Positions 32,156 to 43,350 of a DNA stretch of 64,000 nt are shown one piece after another. The translations under genes and the position numbers were made by a program. How positions within the stretch are numbered: position 1 is the first letter of the stretch; each line of letters opens with the position of its first letter. This stretch comes from Urophycis tenuis (taxonomy: Eukaryota; Chordata; Actinopteri; Gadiformes; Phycidae). The stretch is taken from the NCBI GenBank assembly GCA_036785325.1, contig JAXIVH010000018.1:6045214-6109213 (forward strand). Direction: 5' to 3'. The notes under the pieces were generated by a model. It had not been told where the DNA came from and searched no databases. It was given only the letters and a program-made list of their open reading frames with translations.

Positions 32156-32608
32156 ATAAGACGGTGCGCATCAACAAGTGACACGAGATTCCGCTTCTTC
32201 TTTGCCGTTGGATGTTTCTCCATGTCGTAAAAGTTAGGGGCGAGACTGAATGAATCATGCGTTCAGATTTGCGCTCATTTCTACGTTTGTTTGATAAATG
32301 AGGGCCGTTGTGTGGGGTTGTGTTCGGACAGAGCCTCGGCAATGACCGGGAAGATCAGTGGAGTGACCGCTCTCATCAAGCAGAAAGCCCCGCATGTAGT
32401 GGCCACACACTGCATGCTCTATCGCGAGGCACTTGTTGCAAAAAGGATGGATAACAAGTTGAATCAGGTACTACAGGAGGTCATACAAGTAGTGAATTTT
32501 ATTCGCCCCATGAAACAGACTGTGTACCCTGCTATGTAACGAGACGCCCATTTTGAGGGGCTGCTGCTTCACTGGAACGTGGGTTGGCTGTCAAGGGGCG
32601 CAGTTTTA

Positions 32609-33549
32609 AGGCCCAATCTCAATTCTCTATCTTACCCCTTCCCCTTACCCCTTCCCCTTGGTTTTGCGCGTTCACGTGAGACCAAGGGCTGTCTCAATTC
32701 TCTTTTCGACCGAGGGGTAGGGCCAAGGGGAAGGGGTATACACCCCTTGAAACCAAGTGAGATCGGGAGCTTACTTGAAACCAAGGGGTACCCATTACAA
32801 TGCGCAACCGGCAACAATCGCGGCCAGATCTCAACGAGAGTCACATAAATGTAAGTATTTTCGGCTGAAACAATTGATTTAAAATTTACGAAAGTGTTGT
32901 TTTGTGCTCTAAACAGTCCTGTACCTATATATTTGCAACCATATTCTTAATCGAAACTTTTTCGAAAATCGGTATGCGAACGTTACATTGCTGAGTGCAC
33001 AAAGTTACATTTCTCTGACTAGCAATGAACTCCATGCATGTCTAGTTTACTAAACACAATTAGCAGCGAATTCCGTTTGATAACAGTGTAGACAATTAGA
33101 GACAAATCGATACGTGCTTTACATATATCGTCCTTTTTCACACAGGAACGCCGGAGGAAACCCGGCAGCTGATACGTTTTCGACACGAAAACGAGCAGAA
33201 ATGTCCGAAATCAAAATACGCTAAATCGAAATACGCTTCAAAGCAAATGTGGGAGTGAGTCATGTGTTCAATGTTGTAGCCATTCATAATTGTAAATAAA
33301 GACATGTTGGTTAACAAAGACATTGTTTCTGAACATCAATGAAATTCAAAACCGTATTAACTGAAAAAGATACAAAATACCATGCAATGTGTAGGCCTAT
33401 AACAAATTGTCAATATTTTGTCGTCAATGTATGATGACGTAACCGTAACGAGTGTTGTCTCAATTCATAGGGGCATGTAGCCCTTACCCCTCTGTTTCAA
33501 GGGCCAAGGGGAAGGGGAAGGGGTAAGATAGAGAATTGAGATTGGGCCT
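32609..33549. mobile_element. Non-autonomous DNA transposon with CCCCTTCCCC-rich TIRs
   Basis: Terminal inverted repeats AGGCCCAATCTCAATTCTCT...ACCCCTTCCCCTT face each other over about 45 bp. Length 941 bp with no ORF of note. It truncates the hAT gene on its left. The superfamily is not assigned and no clear target duplication is seen, perhaps because the right flank has been replaced. Confidence 0.8.
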
Positions 33550-34040
33550 ATATCTAGCCGGAACTTCTCAACCTCACGCACCAGCTCAGGCTCCTTCCCC
33601 ATCAGAGAGGTGACGTTCCACGTCCCTAGAGCTAGCTTCTGCAGCCGAGGATCGGACCGCCAAGGTCCCCGCCTTCGGCTGCCGCCCAGCTCACACTGCA
33701 CCCGACCCCTTTGGCCCCACCCCCAGGCCTGGCTCCAGGGGGGGGGGGCCCGGTGACCCACGTCCGGGCGAGGGACACGGAGGACCATTCATGTTCATCA
33801 TCATGAGGGGTCTTTTGAGCTACCCCTTGTCTGGCCCCTCCCCCCGGACCTGTTTGCCATGGGTGACCCTACCAGGGGCATAAAGCCCCCGACAACGGAG
33901 CGCCTGGGGGTCATTGGGACATGCAAACCCCTCCACCACGGTAAGGTAGTACTCAGGGAGGGGATCTCTGGCCCACTCCCCACAATGGGCCGTGGCGATG
34001 TTCGTTTTAGCAGGCTTCTGTATCTCCACACCTGGCTCCT
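33550..34040 (-). mobile_element. LINE 5' fragment (endonuclease start), minus strand
   Basis: Minus-strand translations include KLALGTWNVTSLMGKEPELV then REVEKFRLDIG, the start of an APE endonuclease, preceded by a 5' region reading VWRYRSLLKRT and CPNDPQALRCRGLYAPGRVT. This resembles 5' ends of fish RTE/Dong-type LINEs. Only the 5' end remains. Confidence 0.65.
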
Positions 34041-34217
34041 ATCCAATCCGTTTGTGCAGCACATAACATCTGCTTCATCCACAACTTTGACATGTTCTGG
34101 GAGCGTCCCTCCTTCTTTGGGCGAGACGGTCTACACCTGAGCATGTTGGGATGCCGCATGCTCGCTGCCAAACTCCGGCACGCTGTGCGTTATGCACGAG
34201 ACTGACTATTTACCGGT

Positions 34218-36918
34218 GTGCACACCTGTCCATCTGCTCTATCTGTTTCTTTCGCTCCCACACTCATAGTTAATCACCAAACAATCATTCCTCGCTCCGC
34301 TGATCACTACAGCTGCGCCATTCGCTCGTTTTGGACGTCGCGATCACGTGAGCCAAACCGAGTCAGGGGGTCGGTTGACCACTCCATGTTAATCCCTGTG
34401 TTACGGACTCAGAAACTTTCCAACGTCACTCTCAAGCTCTCCCTCTTCAATATCCGGTCTCTCACCAACAAAGTAACCTTTCTCTCCGATTTTATTGCCG
34501 ACTCTAACTTGGACATTGTTTCTCTCACTGAAACCTGGCAGCAACCTAATGACTTTTTTCATTTAAATCAGTCCTTGCCACCTGGGTTTGTTTACGTCGC
34601 CAAGCCACGCACCTCCGGTAGGGGCGGTGGCCTCGCCCTGATCTACCACAAGAGCTTGAAAATACTCCCCCGTCGCAGTGAATGACTCACCATCATTTGA
34701 AGTGCTGGCTATGCAGTTAAAGGGACCTGTACCCAACATTATTGTGTTCATTTGTCTATCGTCCACCTAAGCCATCTTCCACCTTCATCACTGAACTCAC
34801 ATCCATTGTAGCAGATCTATGTGCCATCACTCCAAATATTGTTTTAACTGGGGACTTTAATATTCACGTTGACAATCCAAATGACATTTTTTCCATAGAC
34901 TTCATCTCCACACTAGATAGCTTTGACCTCACACAGTATGTTACATTTCCAACACACAACAAGGGCCACATTTTAGACCTGATCTGCTGCTCTGGTGTTG
35001 TCCCATTTAATCTTTCCGATACACAACTCCCACTGTCAGATCACAAACTCCTAACTTTTAATGTCAACCTCCCTGTCTCCAAATTCCGTCAAGACCGCAT
35101 CATGTCCTTCCGTAACATTAAGAACATCAACATCACAGAAATTAACAGTCTAATTTCTATGTCAATTTCTCACCCACACCTTCTCTCTGTCACTGAACTT
35201 GTCGACCATTACAACAGCACACTGCTTACTGCACTTGACACCCTGGCTCCAACAAAAACCTCCACAGTGACTTTCTCTATGACTGCTCCATGGTTCACAT
35301 CACAACTCCGCCAACTCAAAACTCATGGTCGACGCCTTGAGCGCCTTGCCAAAAAAACTGGACTTACTATTCACCTTCAAATGTACTCGGACCACATCAC
35401 CTCCTATAAGACTGCTCTAAATGCTGCCAAATCTGCCTTCTACTCCAACATCATCCACCGTGACGGAAACAATACCAGGACTCTATTCTCCACAGTAAAC
35501 AAACTACTAAAACCCAAGGAAACTGCCACCTGCTTCACATCAGCCCTTCAGTGTCAACAATTCTTGGACTTCATGAATCACAAAGTTTCCTCCATACATC
35601 ACCATCTCACCCCCTGCCTGTCTTCTGAGTCAAACACTCCTTGGCTCAAAGCTACTGTCCAGCCCACCAGTACCCTGTCTGCCTTCCATCTTCCCTCGAA
35701 TCAACAGATATCCCAACTGATCATGTCTTCCAGGTCTACCACTTCTATACTTGATCCGCTTCCCACCACATTGGTCAAAGCCTGTCTCCCCACGCTCTCC
35801 TCACTCATCACGCAAATTGTGCACTCCTCCCTGTCAAATGGTATTGTTCCCTCCGCACTCAAATCTGCCTCGGTCACACCCATATTAAAGAAACCTGGCC
35901 TTGACCCCAATGAATGCAATAACTATCGCCCTATTTCAAACCTTCCATTCATCTCAAAAGTGATTGAACGTACAGTAGCCTGCCAACTTCAAGATCGTCT
36001 ATGAAACAATAACCTCTTTGAGCATTTCCAGTCTGGTTTCCGTCCCAATCACAACACAGAAACAGCTCTCACACTAATTACAAATGACCTTCTTTTTGCA
36101 GCAGATTCTGGCCTACTCACCATTCTCATACTCTTAGACCTCAGTGCCGCCTTCGACACAATATCTCATACCATCCTCTTAGATCGTTTGGCCCACACTG
36201 GGGTCTCTGGCATTCCCCTTCAATGGTTCCATTCTTACCTGTCTGACCGTTCACTGTTTATTCAAGGACAAAATACCAGATCATCACCCTCACCACCCCT
36301 TCACGGCGTTCCACAAGGTTCTGTCCTCGGTCCCCTACTCTTCATCATCTACATCCTCCCTCTCGGCATTATCTTCCGTCACTTTGGTATTCACTTCCAC
36401 TGTTATGCTGACGACACCCAAATCTACATCACCACCAAACCGGACACCACATCACCACCTACTGCCCTTATCGACTGTCTGCAAACCATCACAAACTGGC
36501 TGTCAAACAATAAGTTAAAACTCAATGGCAATAAAAGTGAAATTCTCCTCATCGGATCCAAATCATCGCTCTCCAAATCCCACCCCCTCAGTATCCTCAT
36601 CGACGGCTGTTTGGTCCCCACTTCAAAAACAGTTAAAAGTCTTGGTGTTACTTTGGACAGTACCCTCTCATTCACATCCCACATCAATAACATCTCACAT
36701 ACAGCCTTTTTCCACCTCCGCAATATCTCCAGACTCCGCCCCTCTCTCACCCAGCACTCCATCTAAATCCTAATAAATGCCTTGGTCACCTCCCGCTTGG
36801 ACTACTGCAACTCCCTCCTCACTGGTCTACCTCAGAAACTCATCCACCATCTACAAACCATCCAGAACACTGCCGCCAGAATAATCACCCGTACCAAGTC
36901 CTCGGATCATATTACACC
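34218..36918 (+). pseudogene. L2/CR1 ORF2, first part, broken
   Basis: 34,218-34,685 is the endonuclease start (SLFNIRSLTNKVTFLSDFIA, VSLTETW, GRGGGLALIYHKSL). A frameshift leads to 34,742-36,004 (FVYRPPKPSS, LTGDFNIHVDNP, LPLSDHKLLTF), running into the RT (PILKKPGLDPNECNNYRPIS). A TGA at 36,002 interrupts, and 36,188-36,766 continues with HGVPQGSVLGPLLFIIY and CYADDTQIYI (the RT catalytic ADD). Confidence 0.88.
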
Positions 36919-36969
36919 TGTAGCTCTCTTCTCTTATCTAGCTCTTCTCTAGCTCTCTTATTGGGAGAT

Positions 36970-37866
36970 TAGGTTTGTCCATCTTGAAAGGAAGTGGGAG
37001 GTCTTATCCCTTTTTTCACTTTGGACAAGAAGAGAAGATCTTCTTGAGAAACTGGGTTATCATCTGCAATGTGATCAGCGAAATCAGCTTCAAGAGCCTT
37101 AATTGCGTCTGATGGTCTGAGTTCTTTGACTTCAGTTCTACACACAAAGTGTACCTCTCCCTTTAGCTCAGCTTATGGTTGCATAGTGGGTGTTATTTGT
37201 CGTACTATGATTCTGTGACTGGTTCCTATTGCATCACTGAAGTCGCTTGCTGGATTCGAGCAGCCAACAATGCTCCAGCCGAGATCAGTTCTCGTTGCGC
37301 ATAGGGATAATTTTCTTCACCTTGCAGGACCTCCTTTGGAAGAAGGGCTTGTTGACAGTTATAACCCATTAGCAGACCTACTTCACAATCCAGTAGTGGT
37401 GGAATCTTGTCAACTAATTGTTCCAGATGAGGCCATTTCAGAGCTATTTCGTTAGTTGGAATGTGCAACTTGTTTGCTGGAATTAACTTTCTCGTGAAAG
37501 TTGATGGCAATAGAATCCTTTTCTCTGAGTTGTATGCTCTCACTTCTAGATTTGTCCGTTTCTTACAGGGTATGACTGTTGACTGTGAAGACATTGTGGA
37601 TAGCTGCAAACTAACATTCTCTTTGTTTGTGTTAAGGTCTTGGGCCACTTCATCTACGATAAATGTTGTATCGCTTTGTGAGTCTAAGAGCGCATAGACA
37701 AGGATTTCTTGATGTGGCTGCTTTGTGGAGGAGACCCAGACTGGAATGATTGAGGATGTTTCTGTGTTAGAGTCTTCTTGTATGACTGTGTTAGTAGTTG
37801 TTGTTGCAGCTATTTCTTGAGCGTCTGCTTTGTCCTTTAATTTGTCTCCCCTTGGAGGTGTTGACC
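36970..37866 (-). pseudogene. BEL/Pao aspartic protease-like region
   Basis: Reads YALLDSQSDTTFIVDEVAQD, then LPSTFTRKLIPANKLHIPTN and LPKEVLQGEENYPYAQRE, the DUF1758/A16-like protease region that precedes the reverse transcriptase. The element ends near LPFKMDKPNLPIREL, at the expected RT start. The ORF 37,226-37,648 is only its central part. Confidence 0.7.
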
Positions 37867-38381
37867 AAGCGGCAACATTCCATGCTGAAAAATGAAGCCC
37901 ATGCGGAAGTGCAAAAACTTGCAGTTCCTCGACTGGCCGCTTGAGGCTGGCTGCAGAACGGAGTCAACTCCCATAGACACCCATGTTAAAATGTCCAACT
38001 TTACAGCCAAAATAAACATGTTTACAGCCTGGTTCAAAAAACGGTTTTGGTGTCTTTCAGTAGTGTTCGAGTCCATGACAACTGTGAGGGGGGTGAATTT
38101 TTTTAGAATCCATTATTTTAATGCACAGAGAAGGATTTATTTTATGAATAATTAAGGGCGTGGTCAACTTGATTGGCAGCTGTCATCTGTCATCACGGCA
38201 CGACCTTCACGGATTCGAGGCTTTGATTGGTTAGGCTGGAGGTAGGCGGGCTTAGAACACAGACTGAAATGTCCAAGATGGCGGCGCCCTGAAGCTCAAT
38301 TTTAGGCTTCATCTCCGCTGTTAAGAATGCCTATGGGTGACGTCACGGAGGGTTTGTCCATTAGTTATATACAGTCTATGG
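37867..38381. mobile_element. 515-bp interspersed element nested in the BEL element
   Basis: Flanked by an 8-bp target duplication TGTTGACC (37,859-37,866; 38,382-38,389). It ends TATATACAGTCTATGG, a terminus I recognise from a widespread teleost repeat. No clear inverted repeats or ORF. An 8-bp duplication would suit hAT-type elements, but the superfamily is uncertain. Confidence 0.8.
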
Positions 38382-38394
38382 TGTTGACCTTTGA

Positions 38395-38520
38395 CCTTCA
38401 AACTTGTCATCATGCAAACATGTCGGGTGTCTCCTCTGACACCTTTCACATGTGCTCTTATTATCACATCTTCTTGAGTGATGACCAGTCTTCAAACATC
38501 CAAAGCAAAGCTTCTCTACT
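38395..38520 (-). pseudogene. BEL/Pao zinc knuckle
   Basis: Minus-strand reading CFGCLKTGHHSRRC then CERCQRRHPTCLHDD has the Cys-x2-Cys...His...Cys spacing of a retroelement zinc knuckle followed by the second Cys/His cluster usual in BEL/Pao. It is directly next to the 515-bp insertion. Confidence 0.7.
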
Positions 38521-38790
38521 TAAACAAACTTAACACGTTCTTGAACTGTCCTTTCACCAAATTTTCTGCACTTGGCAACGGACGTGTCATGCTCTTTTGC
38601 AGAAGATGCATGATGGGATGTGACTTTGTGTTGTGTTTGTGGACAGTGTCTTTGCTTGAATGGTCTGGCTTCGTGGATGCTTTGATTTCTCATTTTCCAC
38701 ACTCTTGAGTGCTTGTATGGAGGTTATGGGGTCGCAAGCAAGATCTGCTTCTTTTGACAGGAAGTCTACAAGCACTTTGAATGGTGGATA

Positions 38791-39250
38791 CTAAGCAGTC
38801 TCTCTTCTAGCTTCCATTGCTTTACGGTTCCATTCGGATACCAACCAATCTGGCAATTTCAGCAGAATTTTTTGACTCTCACTGCAGTCATTGAGAACTT
38901 CCAATGTCTTAATGTGGGGCATTGCAGCCTCACAACTCTTGAGGAAGTCTGCAAATTCTCTTAGCTCGCAACCATCCCTAGAGCTTATCTTTGGCCATCC
39001 ATACAACTTGTCTCTGAAAGACTTCCCACTTATGAATGGGTCTCCAAAACGTTTTACCAACAGCTGCCAGGCTGAGTCGTATGCTGCTTCGGTGCCTAGT
39101 AGGAAAAATCCTTCAACAGCTTTCTTTGCAGCGCCACCTAAGTACTTTCTTAGGTAGTACAGTTTTTCATTCTTTGGAATGTTTTTCCTGTCGATTAATG
39201 TGTCGAAAGATAGTCACCAGTCTTTGAATTTCAAAGGATCTCCCATGAAT
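38791..39250 (-). pseudogene. BEL/Pao gag middle part (DUF1759-like)
   Basis: Minus-strand reading KRFGDPFISGKSFRDKLYGW, CELREFADFLKSCEAAMPHI and LLKLPDWLVSEWNRKAMEAR is typical of the DUF1759 segment of BEL/Pao polyproteins. Stops interrupt it on both sides. Confidence 0.7.
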
Positions 39251-39486
39251 AATGCAGGCTCTGGTGTTGGTAGACGATTGGCACTTATGGCTTCTGCTAG
39301 CACATTGACCAAATCAGAGCTGTTCTGCACTTGGGGCATAGGTGCTGAAGTTGGTGGAGCTTGAGGTGCGAGTTGCAGACTTTGGGAACTAGGAACATAG
39401 CTTGTAACTGGTGGAGGTTGAGGAATGAATGGTGAACTTAAGGCGTTGAGAACTTGAGAGTCTCCTGTTGGTTCAAAATCATGTAA

Positions 39487-40287
39487 CTAATCAATCGCTT
39501 CAGAGTTTTCTTCAGCTTGGTTGTAGACCTTTACTCGAGCTTGTGCAGCATTCAACTTCTTCATTTCTTCTAGACGGTTAAGCTTTCTACGTTTGTCTTG
39601 TATTGCTTGTTGTCTAGCTAGGTTCTCAGTTTCAAGCCTTTGAATTTCTATTTCTTCTCTTTCTTGTTCGTCCAACACTGCCAAAACTTCCTGGGATGTG
39701 GCAACCTCAGCCGCAGTCTCACTTCTTTTGTCAGAGTGGATGCTTGAGTGGATAGAACCACATTTTGATCGATGAAGCGCTGGTGGCCTTGATAAAGAAC
39801 CTGTTGAGTCTAGGATCGATCCAACATCAGGCCAAGGTTCTTCCTCTTCACCTGTTGTATGCTCTTTAAGTTGCTTTTCTGCCTTTCGAATAATGAAATT
39901 TGAAAGCGATATGCATGTATCAACCTTGCGCCGTAGTTCTGTTTCAGGAGCTTGCAAACGACGTAACTCTTCATAAATGACTTTCACATCAGAACAGGTG
40001 CCTTTTATGTTCTTAATCAGCTCATTCAATTCCTCTCTGGAGGCCTCATCAGTCAATATTTCTTTGCCTAGTCTTGCATGATACCTCCATTTCTCATAGA
40101 TGATTCTGTACCGACGTTGTACAGTCTTCAGCCTTTCTTCTTGAGATCCTACTCCCTTTTCTGTACGTGTTCTGGTTCTTTCACTTCTTTGTAGCCTTTC
40201 CACTTCTGCAGATTCAGTGTCTGTAGCTTCAGGTTGAGTAGGTGGCTTAACTTTGGTACGGCAGGTCTCAGTGCTTGTGTCGGTCAT
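39487..40287 (-). CDS. BEL/Pao gag-like N-terminal ORF
   Basis: 266 codons, intact, first ORF after the 5' LTR. It is highly charged and coiled-coil-like (KTVQRRYRIIYEKWRYHARL; LDEQEREEIEIQRLETENLA; QAIQDKRRKLNRLEEMKKLN), as in fish BEL/Pao gag N-termini. It probably continued into the downstream gag part at 38,791-39,250. Confidence 0.75.
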   Translation of the reverse strand: MTDTSTETCRTKVKPPTQPEATDTESAEVERLQRSERTRTRTEKGVGSQEERLKTVQRRYRIIYEKWRYHARLGKEILTDEASREELNELIKNIKGTCSDVKVIYEELRRLQAPETELRRKVDTCISLSNFIIRKAEKQLKEHTTGEEEEPWPDVGSILDSTGSLSRPPALHRSKCGSIHSSIHSDKRSETAAEVATSQEVLAVLDEQEREEIEIQRLETENLARQQAIQDKRRKLNRLEEMKKLNAAQARVKVYNQAEENSEAID

Positions 40288-41101
40288 CTTGAAATAACTT
40301 GAATGGTTATGAAAGTGTGTAACTATTAAGCTTGAATTGGATTTCTATTAGGCTATTTGTAAACATGAGCTACATTAAGCCTAAATGTGAATAGTCGTGA
40401 AGGTTAATACCTGTATGAATTCCTTGAACTGTGTGAAGACTATGTGAGAAACCTGATTTTCTACATACTGTATAGACCTCACTGTTGTATGAAGATAACT
40501 CAAATGGCATTTAAACCTATATAGACTTTAAATTAACTTCAATTTCAAACAAAATAACTATCAGATTGGAACTGGCTTGAACACAAATATACAAGAATAT
40601 ACACAAATATGCAAACCTTATGTGGAAGGAATATGCTTAAAATGCATTAAATCACTTATCCTTAAAATAAGAAAACCTTTCACCTCAATAAGGTTACCCT
40701 TTAAACATATCTTAAATTGTCTGTTACCTTTCATAAAAAGACACAACTTAACATATCTTAATTTCAACTTCAAATAATGTCCTTATCCTTAACCTTTACC
40801 AAAACGTGTTCACTTGTGATATGTAGCAACCATGGACATCAACACATTAGATTTGTCCTCAAACATGAGTCCTTATTTGCAATTTCCAAGTTATCCTCTT
40901 CTCACACCACCTTAACTTGATGCTTGTGGTAGAGCACTTCTTGGTTTTAGCTTGAAAGATTGCATTTTCACCGCAGTCTAATCATAGTTGCTGTGCCGAC
41001 ACCGATTCATGGGCTTTGCTTATCTGATGCGCTGATCTTCCTTCGCGTTGCCGTGTTTTGGTCTGGTCTCTCCTACCCGTGTTGAACAGTCGAGTTCTCA
41101 C

Positions 41102-41771
41102 TGTAGCTCTCTTCAGGCAACACAGACACAGGTCATTCTTTGAAACGGGCGTTTATTGCTGGGGCAAGTTGCTCTTATGCATCCACCTCTTCATACCTCA
41201 CTCCGTGAGAACTACATGAACAGTAGAAAATGCATCAACAATTGTACAGCATGAAAATAAAACAGCACTTAGCATACATGTAAACAAAAGGCACACACTG
41301 TATCTACATATAGATAAAACAAAATACCTTGTTGGCCGCTTGTCCTGAAAAGAGGTTCTTTGAGAGTCTTTAGAAAGTCTGTTAACATCTGCTTTAGTTT
41401 CAGAAGTCCATAATTATTATGTGTAGCGAAGCCTAGTGAGAAGCATCCGCTCCGTTGTGCCACTCGTGTGTTTTCTGCAATGTGTAAACCAAAGCTAACT
41501 AACTAGCCGTAAGCTAGCGCAGCGAGTGAGTGCTCGAGCAAAGGGGGGGAGCAGCACGTCGCAGCGTCACTGCGTCACTGAGGAGAGACAGGTGTGCCTA
41601 ATCACTTTTAACTAACAAATAATATCAATTTACTGTACATCACATATTACTAAACTTCAATTTTAACTTTACATCAAATTAATTATTTATCTATTTATCA
41701 CATGAAATTATGCATTATGAAACTATGAATTATGTACCATGAACATAGAATATTTTGCAAAGGCACTTACA
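41102..41771 (-). repeat. BEL/Pao 5' LTR
   Basis: 670 bp starting TGT and ending ACA. The left boundary is fixed by TGTAGCTCTCTTC shared with the left end of the element, and the right by the ACACC duplication. The sequence just inside (GTGAGAACTCGACTGTTC on the minus strand) does not look like a standard TGG-starting primer-binding site. Confidence 0.8.
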
Positions 41772-42263
41772 ACACCTGTCCTCATGCAACTCCACTGGCT
41801 CCCTGTCCATCAACGTATACACTACAAGCTACTTTTGCTAACATTCAAAGCTCTCCATAACCAGGCACCCCCATATCTCTCTAACATGCTTCACCCTTAC
41901 ATCCCACCCCGTTCACTCCGTTCCTAATCTGCCGCTCTGCTTTCCACCCCCTCCTTTTCCCTTACCTCGCTTGGCGCTCGGGCTTTTAGCTGTTCTGCAC
42001 CTAGACTCTGGAACTCACTCCCACTAGACATATGCACTCTGGACTCCATCGACACCTTCAAATCCCACCTCAAAACACACCTTTTTAAGTTAGCCTTCTC
42101 CCTATAACACTCTGTTCCCCCAACCGTTTTTATCCATTTTCTAGCCACACTGTATTTTCTTGTATGTATTTATGTTATGTGTTATTGTATTACATATTTG
42201 TTTTGTTTTGTTTCTCACATGTAAGGTGACCTTGGGTTTGAGAAAGGCGCCAACAAATAAAAT

Positions 42264-42295
<32 letters not shown>

Positions 42296-42369
42296 AAATC
42301 AAAAACCCACAGGCTTGAACCACCGGCTCCCTCCCAATCCCACCCATCGATTGAATTGTAGCAACTTGA

Positions 42370-42700
42370 AAATTGCCAGCCCCCCAGGTGTCTTCACCAA
42401 TCCTACTCTTCAAGCCACTGACATACCATTCAGCACAACCTGTTGCAGTACCTCGTGGACCTTTAAATGCTGTAAGCAACAACGAAAACCCCAAACATGT
42501 GACCCACCACAATTGCAACAAGTAGCAGAACCTGCCTGACACTGTTTAAACTCATGATCGTCCTCACATCCACCACACCTACGTTTGCCCTGACATAGGG
42601 CCACCACATGATCAAAATGCTGACAATTATAACACCTCAATGGGGGCCTGACAAATGGCTGAACAGGGAAAGTCATGTACCCAGAAACTCACCCGGCTAG
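42370..42700 (-). pseudogene. LINE gag-like zinc-knuckle fragment
   Basis: Minus-strand reading CYNCQHFDHVVALCQGKRRC, CEDDHEFKQC and CCNCGGSHVWGFRCCLQH has the triple CCHC arrangement of ORF1 proteins from I- or Nimb-type LINEs. Only this part remains. Confidence 0.6.
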
Positions 42701-42996
42701 GAGAATATGATCCCTCAAACTCAATCACAACAGACAAACTATCGCCCACCTTGACTCATGCTCATGCTCACAAGGGGCGGGGCCTGACAAAAAAGTATTG
42801 GATCCTCTGCACTAAGGGTCTCCAGCATGTCTGAAGGGGGCCTTGGGCAGGGCCTTCTGCCCTGGCAGAGCTCTGCTCTACTGAACTCAGTTTATTTATT
42901 TCCAGTATGAATTATAGCAAGCTAGAATTGCTTATTTTTTGCTAATTGTATCATAGCCACATTTGTTTCTGTTGTGATCACTTCTTTAATCTGCAG

Positions 42997-43089
42997 GTCT
43001 GTTTGACGTGGTTGTAATCGTCGGAGGACTAAGTGTTGACCATGTTCCGATTTCTGTTGTCAGAGAGCTGTGCAAGGCCACCAAACCAG
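42997..43089 (+). CDS. mettl27: mettl27 second copy, penultimate exon
   Basis: 93 bp, same length and phase as 21,444-21,536: LFDVVVIVGGLSVDHVPISV to CKATKP. Acceptor CTGCAG. The donor is GCAAGT instead of GT, a permitted but rare GC-AG type. No copies of exons 1-3 were seen upstream within the window. Confidence 0.75.
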
Positions 43090-43167
43090 GCAAGTCCTCC
43101 ATATGTCCATAACTCCTCTTTTAAGACAACTAACAATGAGTTCTTCTTGGACCAAGGTTAGCCAGGA

Positions 43168-43350
43168 CTTTGGGGGCAGTTGTAGCTCAATGGGTAGAGG
43201 GGGTGGACAGAGCGGGTCGTCCTCTAACCGTAGGGTCGGCGGTTCGATCCCCTTGATCCCCCTCCTCCAATTGTCCACATGTCGAACCCCACAAACGTAC
43301 TGATTGTAAGTCGCTTTGGACAAAAGTGTCTGCTAAATGGCCCTTTACCC
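43168..43350 (+). mobile_element. tRNA-derived SINE (copy 2)
   Basis: TAGCTCAATGGGTAGAG (box A) and GGTTCGATCCC (box B) head, tail TTGTAAGTCGCTTTGG and GTGTCTGCTAAATGGCCC. Same family as 759-935. It lies in the intron of the second mettl27 copy. Confidence 0.85.

Larger units (their letters stand above)
28697..32306. mobile_element. 3.6-kb insertion with Harbinger-like termini inside the hAT gene
   Basis: Ends are GGCCCTCATTTATCAAAC and its inverted partner, and GTT duplicates flank it (28,694-28,696; 32,307-32,309). Removing it restores the hAT reading frame (GLDWTR/CVGLCSDRA). No transposase was recognised inside. The interior holds a 59-bp direct repeat, a CTG/TGC-rich stretch, a CA microsatellite and a LINE tail, so it is a non-autonomous or composite element. 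Confidence 0.85.
27914..32608 (+). pseudogene. hAT transposase (ZBED/SCAND3-like), split by insertion
   Basis: 27,914-28,126 (MDRFLATNRPKEK, BED-finger region), a frameshift, then 28,081-28,696 (LKPSKLQRHLIQKHPAEADK; ASKYFALQLDESTDLLNEAL). The reading frame resumes after 32,309 as CVGLCSDRASAMTGKISGVT and HVVATHCMLYREALVAKRM, then LLLHWNVGWLSRGAVL after a stop at 32,537. This is the RNase-H-like catalytic core of hAT transposases (the Asp in LDESTD and the SDRASAMTG block). The gap is the 3.6-kb insertion below; the 3' end is cut by a second element at 32,609. Confidence 0.85.
36919..41771 (-). mobile_element. BEL/Pao LTR retrotransposon, truncated
   Basis: Flanked by a 5-bp target duplication ACACC (36,914-36,918; 41,772-41,776). 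The 5' LTR is 41,102-41,771 (TGT...ACA on both strands). On the left only TGTAGCTCTCTTC (36,919-36,931) remains of the 3' LTR. Minus-strand coding shows gag-like, DUF1759-like, zinc-knuckle and aspartic-protease-like parts, and then stops near the start of the reverse transcriptase; RT and integrase are missing. Confidence 0.88.
34041..42290 (+). mobile_element. L2/CR1-type LINE, interrupted by a BEL element
   Basis: 34,041-36,918 and 41,772-42,290 are one element. It starts with the end of an esterase-like ORF1 (FWERPSFFGRDGLHLSMLG), followed by ORF2 endonuclease and RT, and ends with the tail GAAAGGCGCCAACAAATAAA and (ATT)n at 42,265-42,293. The joined sequence across the insertion reads SSDHITPVLMQLHWLPVHQR, the normal L2 C-terminal phrase. 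Confidence 0.9.

Noticed and set aside
32609..33549. Assigning this TIR element to the Tc1/mariner group
   Set aside because: No TA target duplication is visible at its ends and there is no transposase, so the superfamily is left open.
43168..43240. Possible tRNA gene at the SINE head
   Set aside because: Followed by the SINE tail shared with other copies; it is a retroposed tRNA-derived head.
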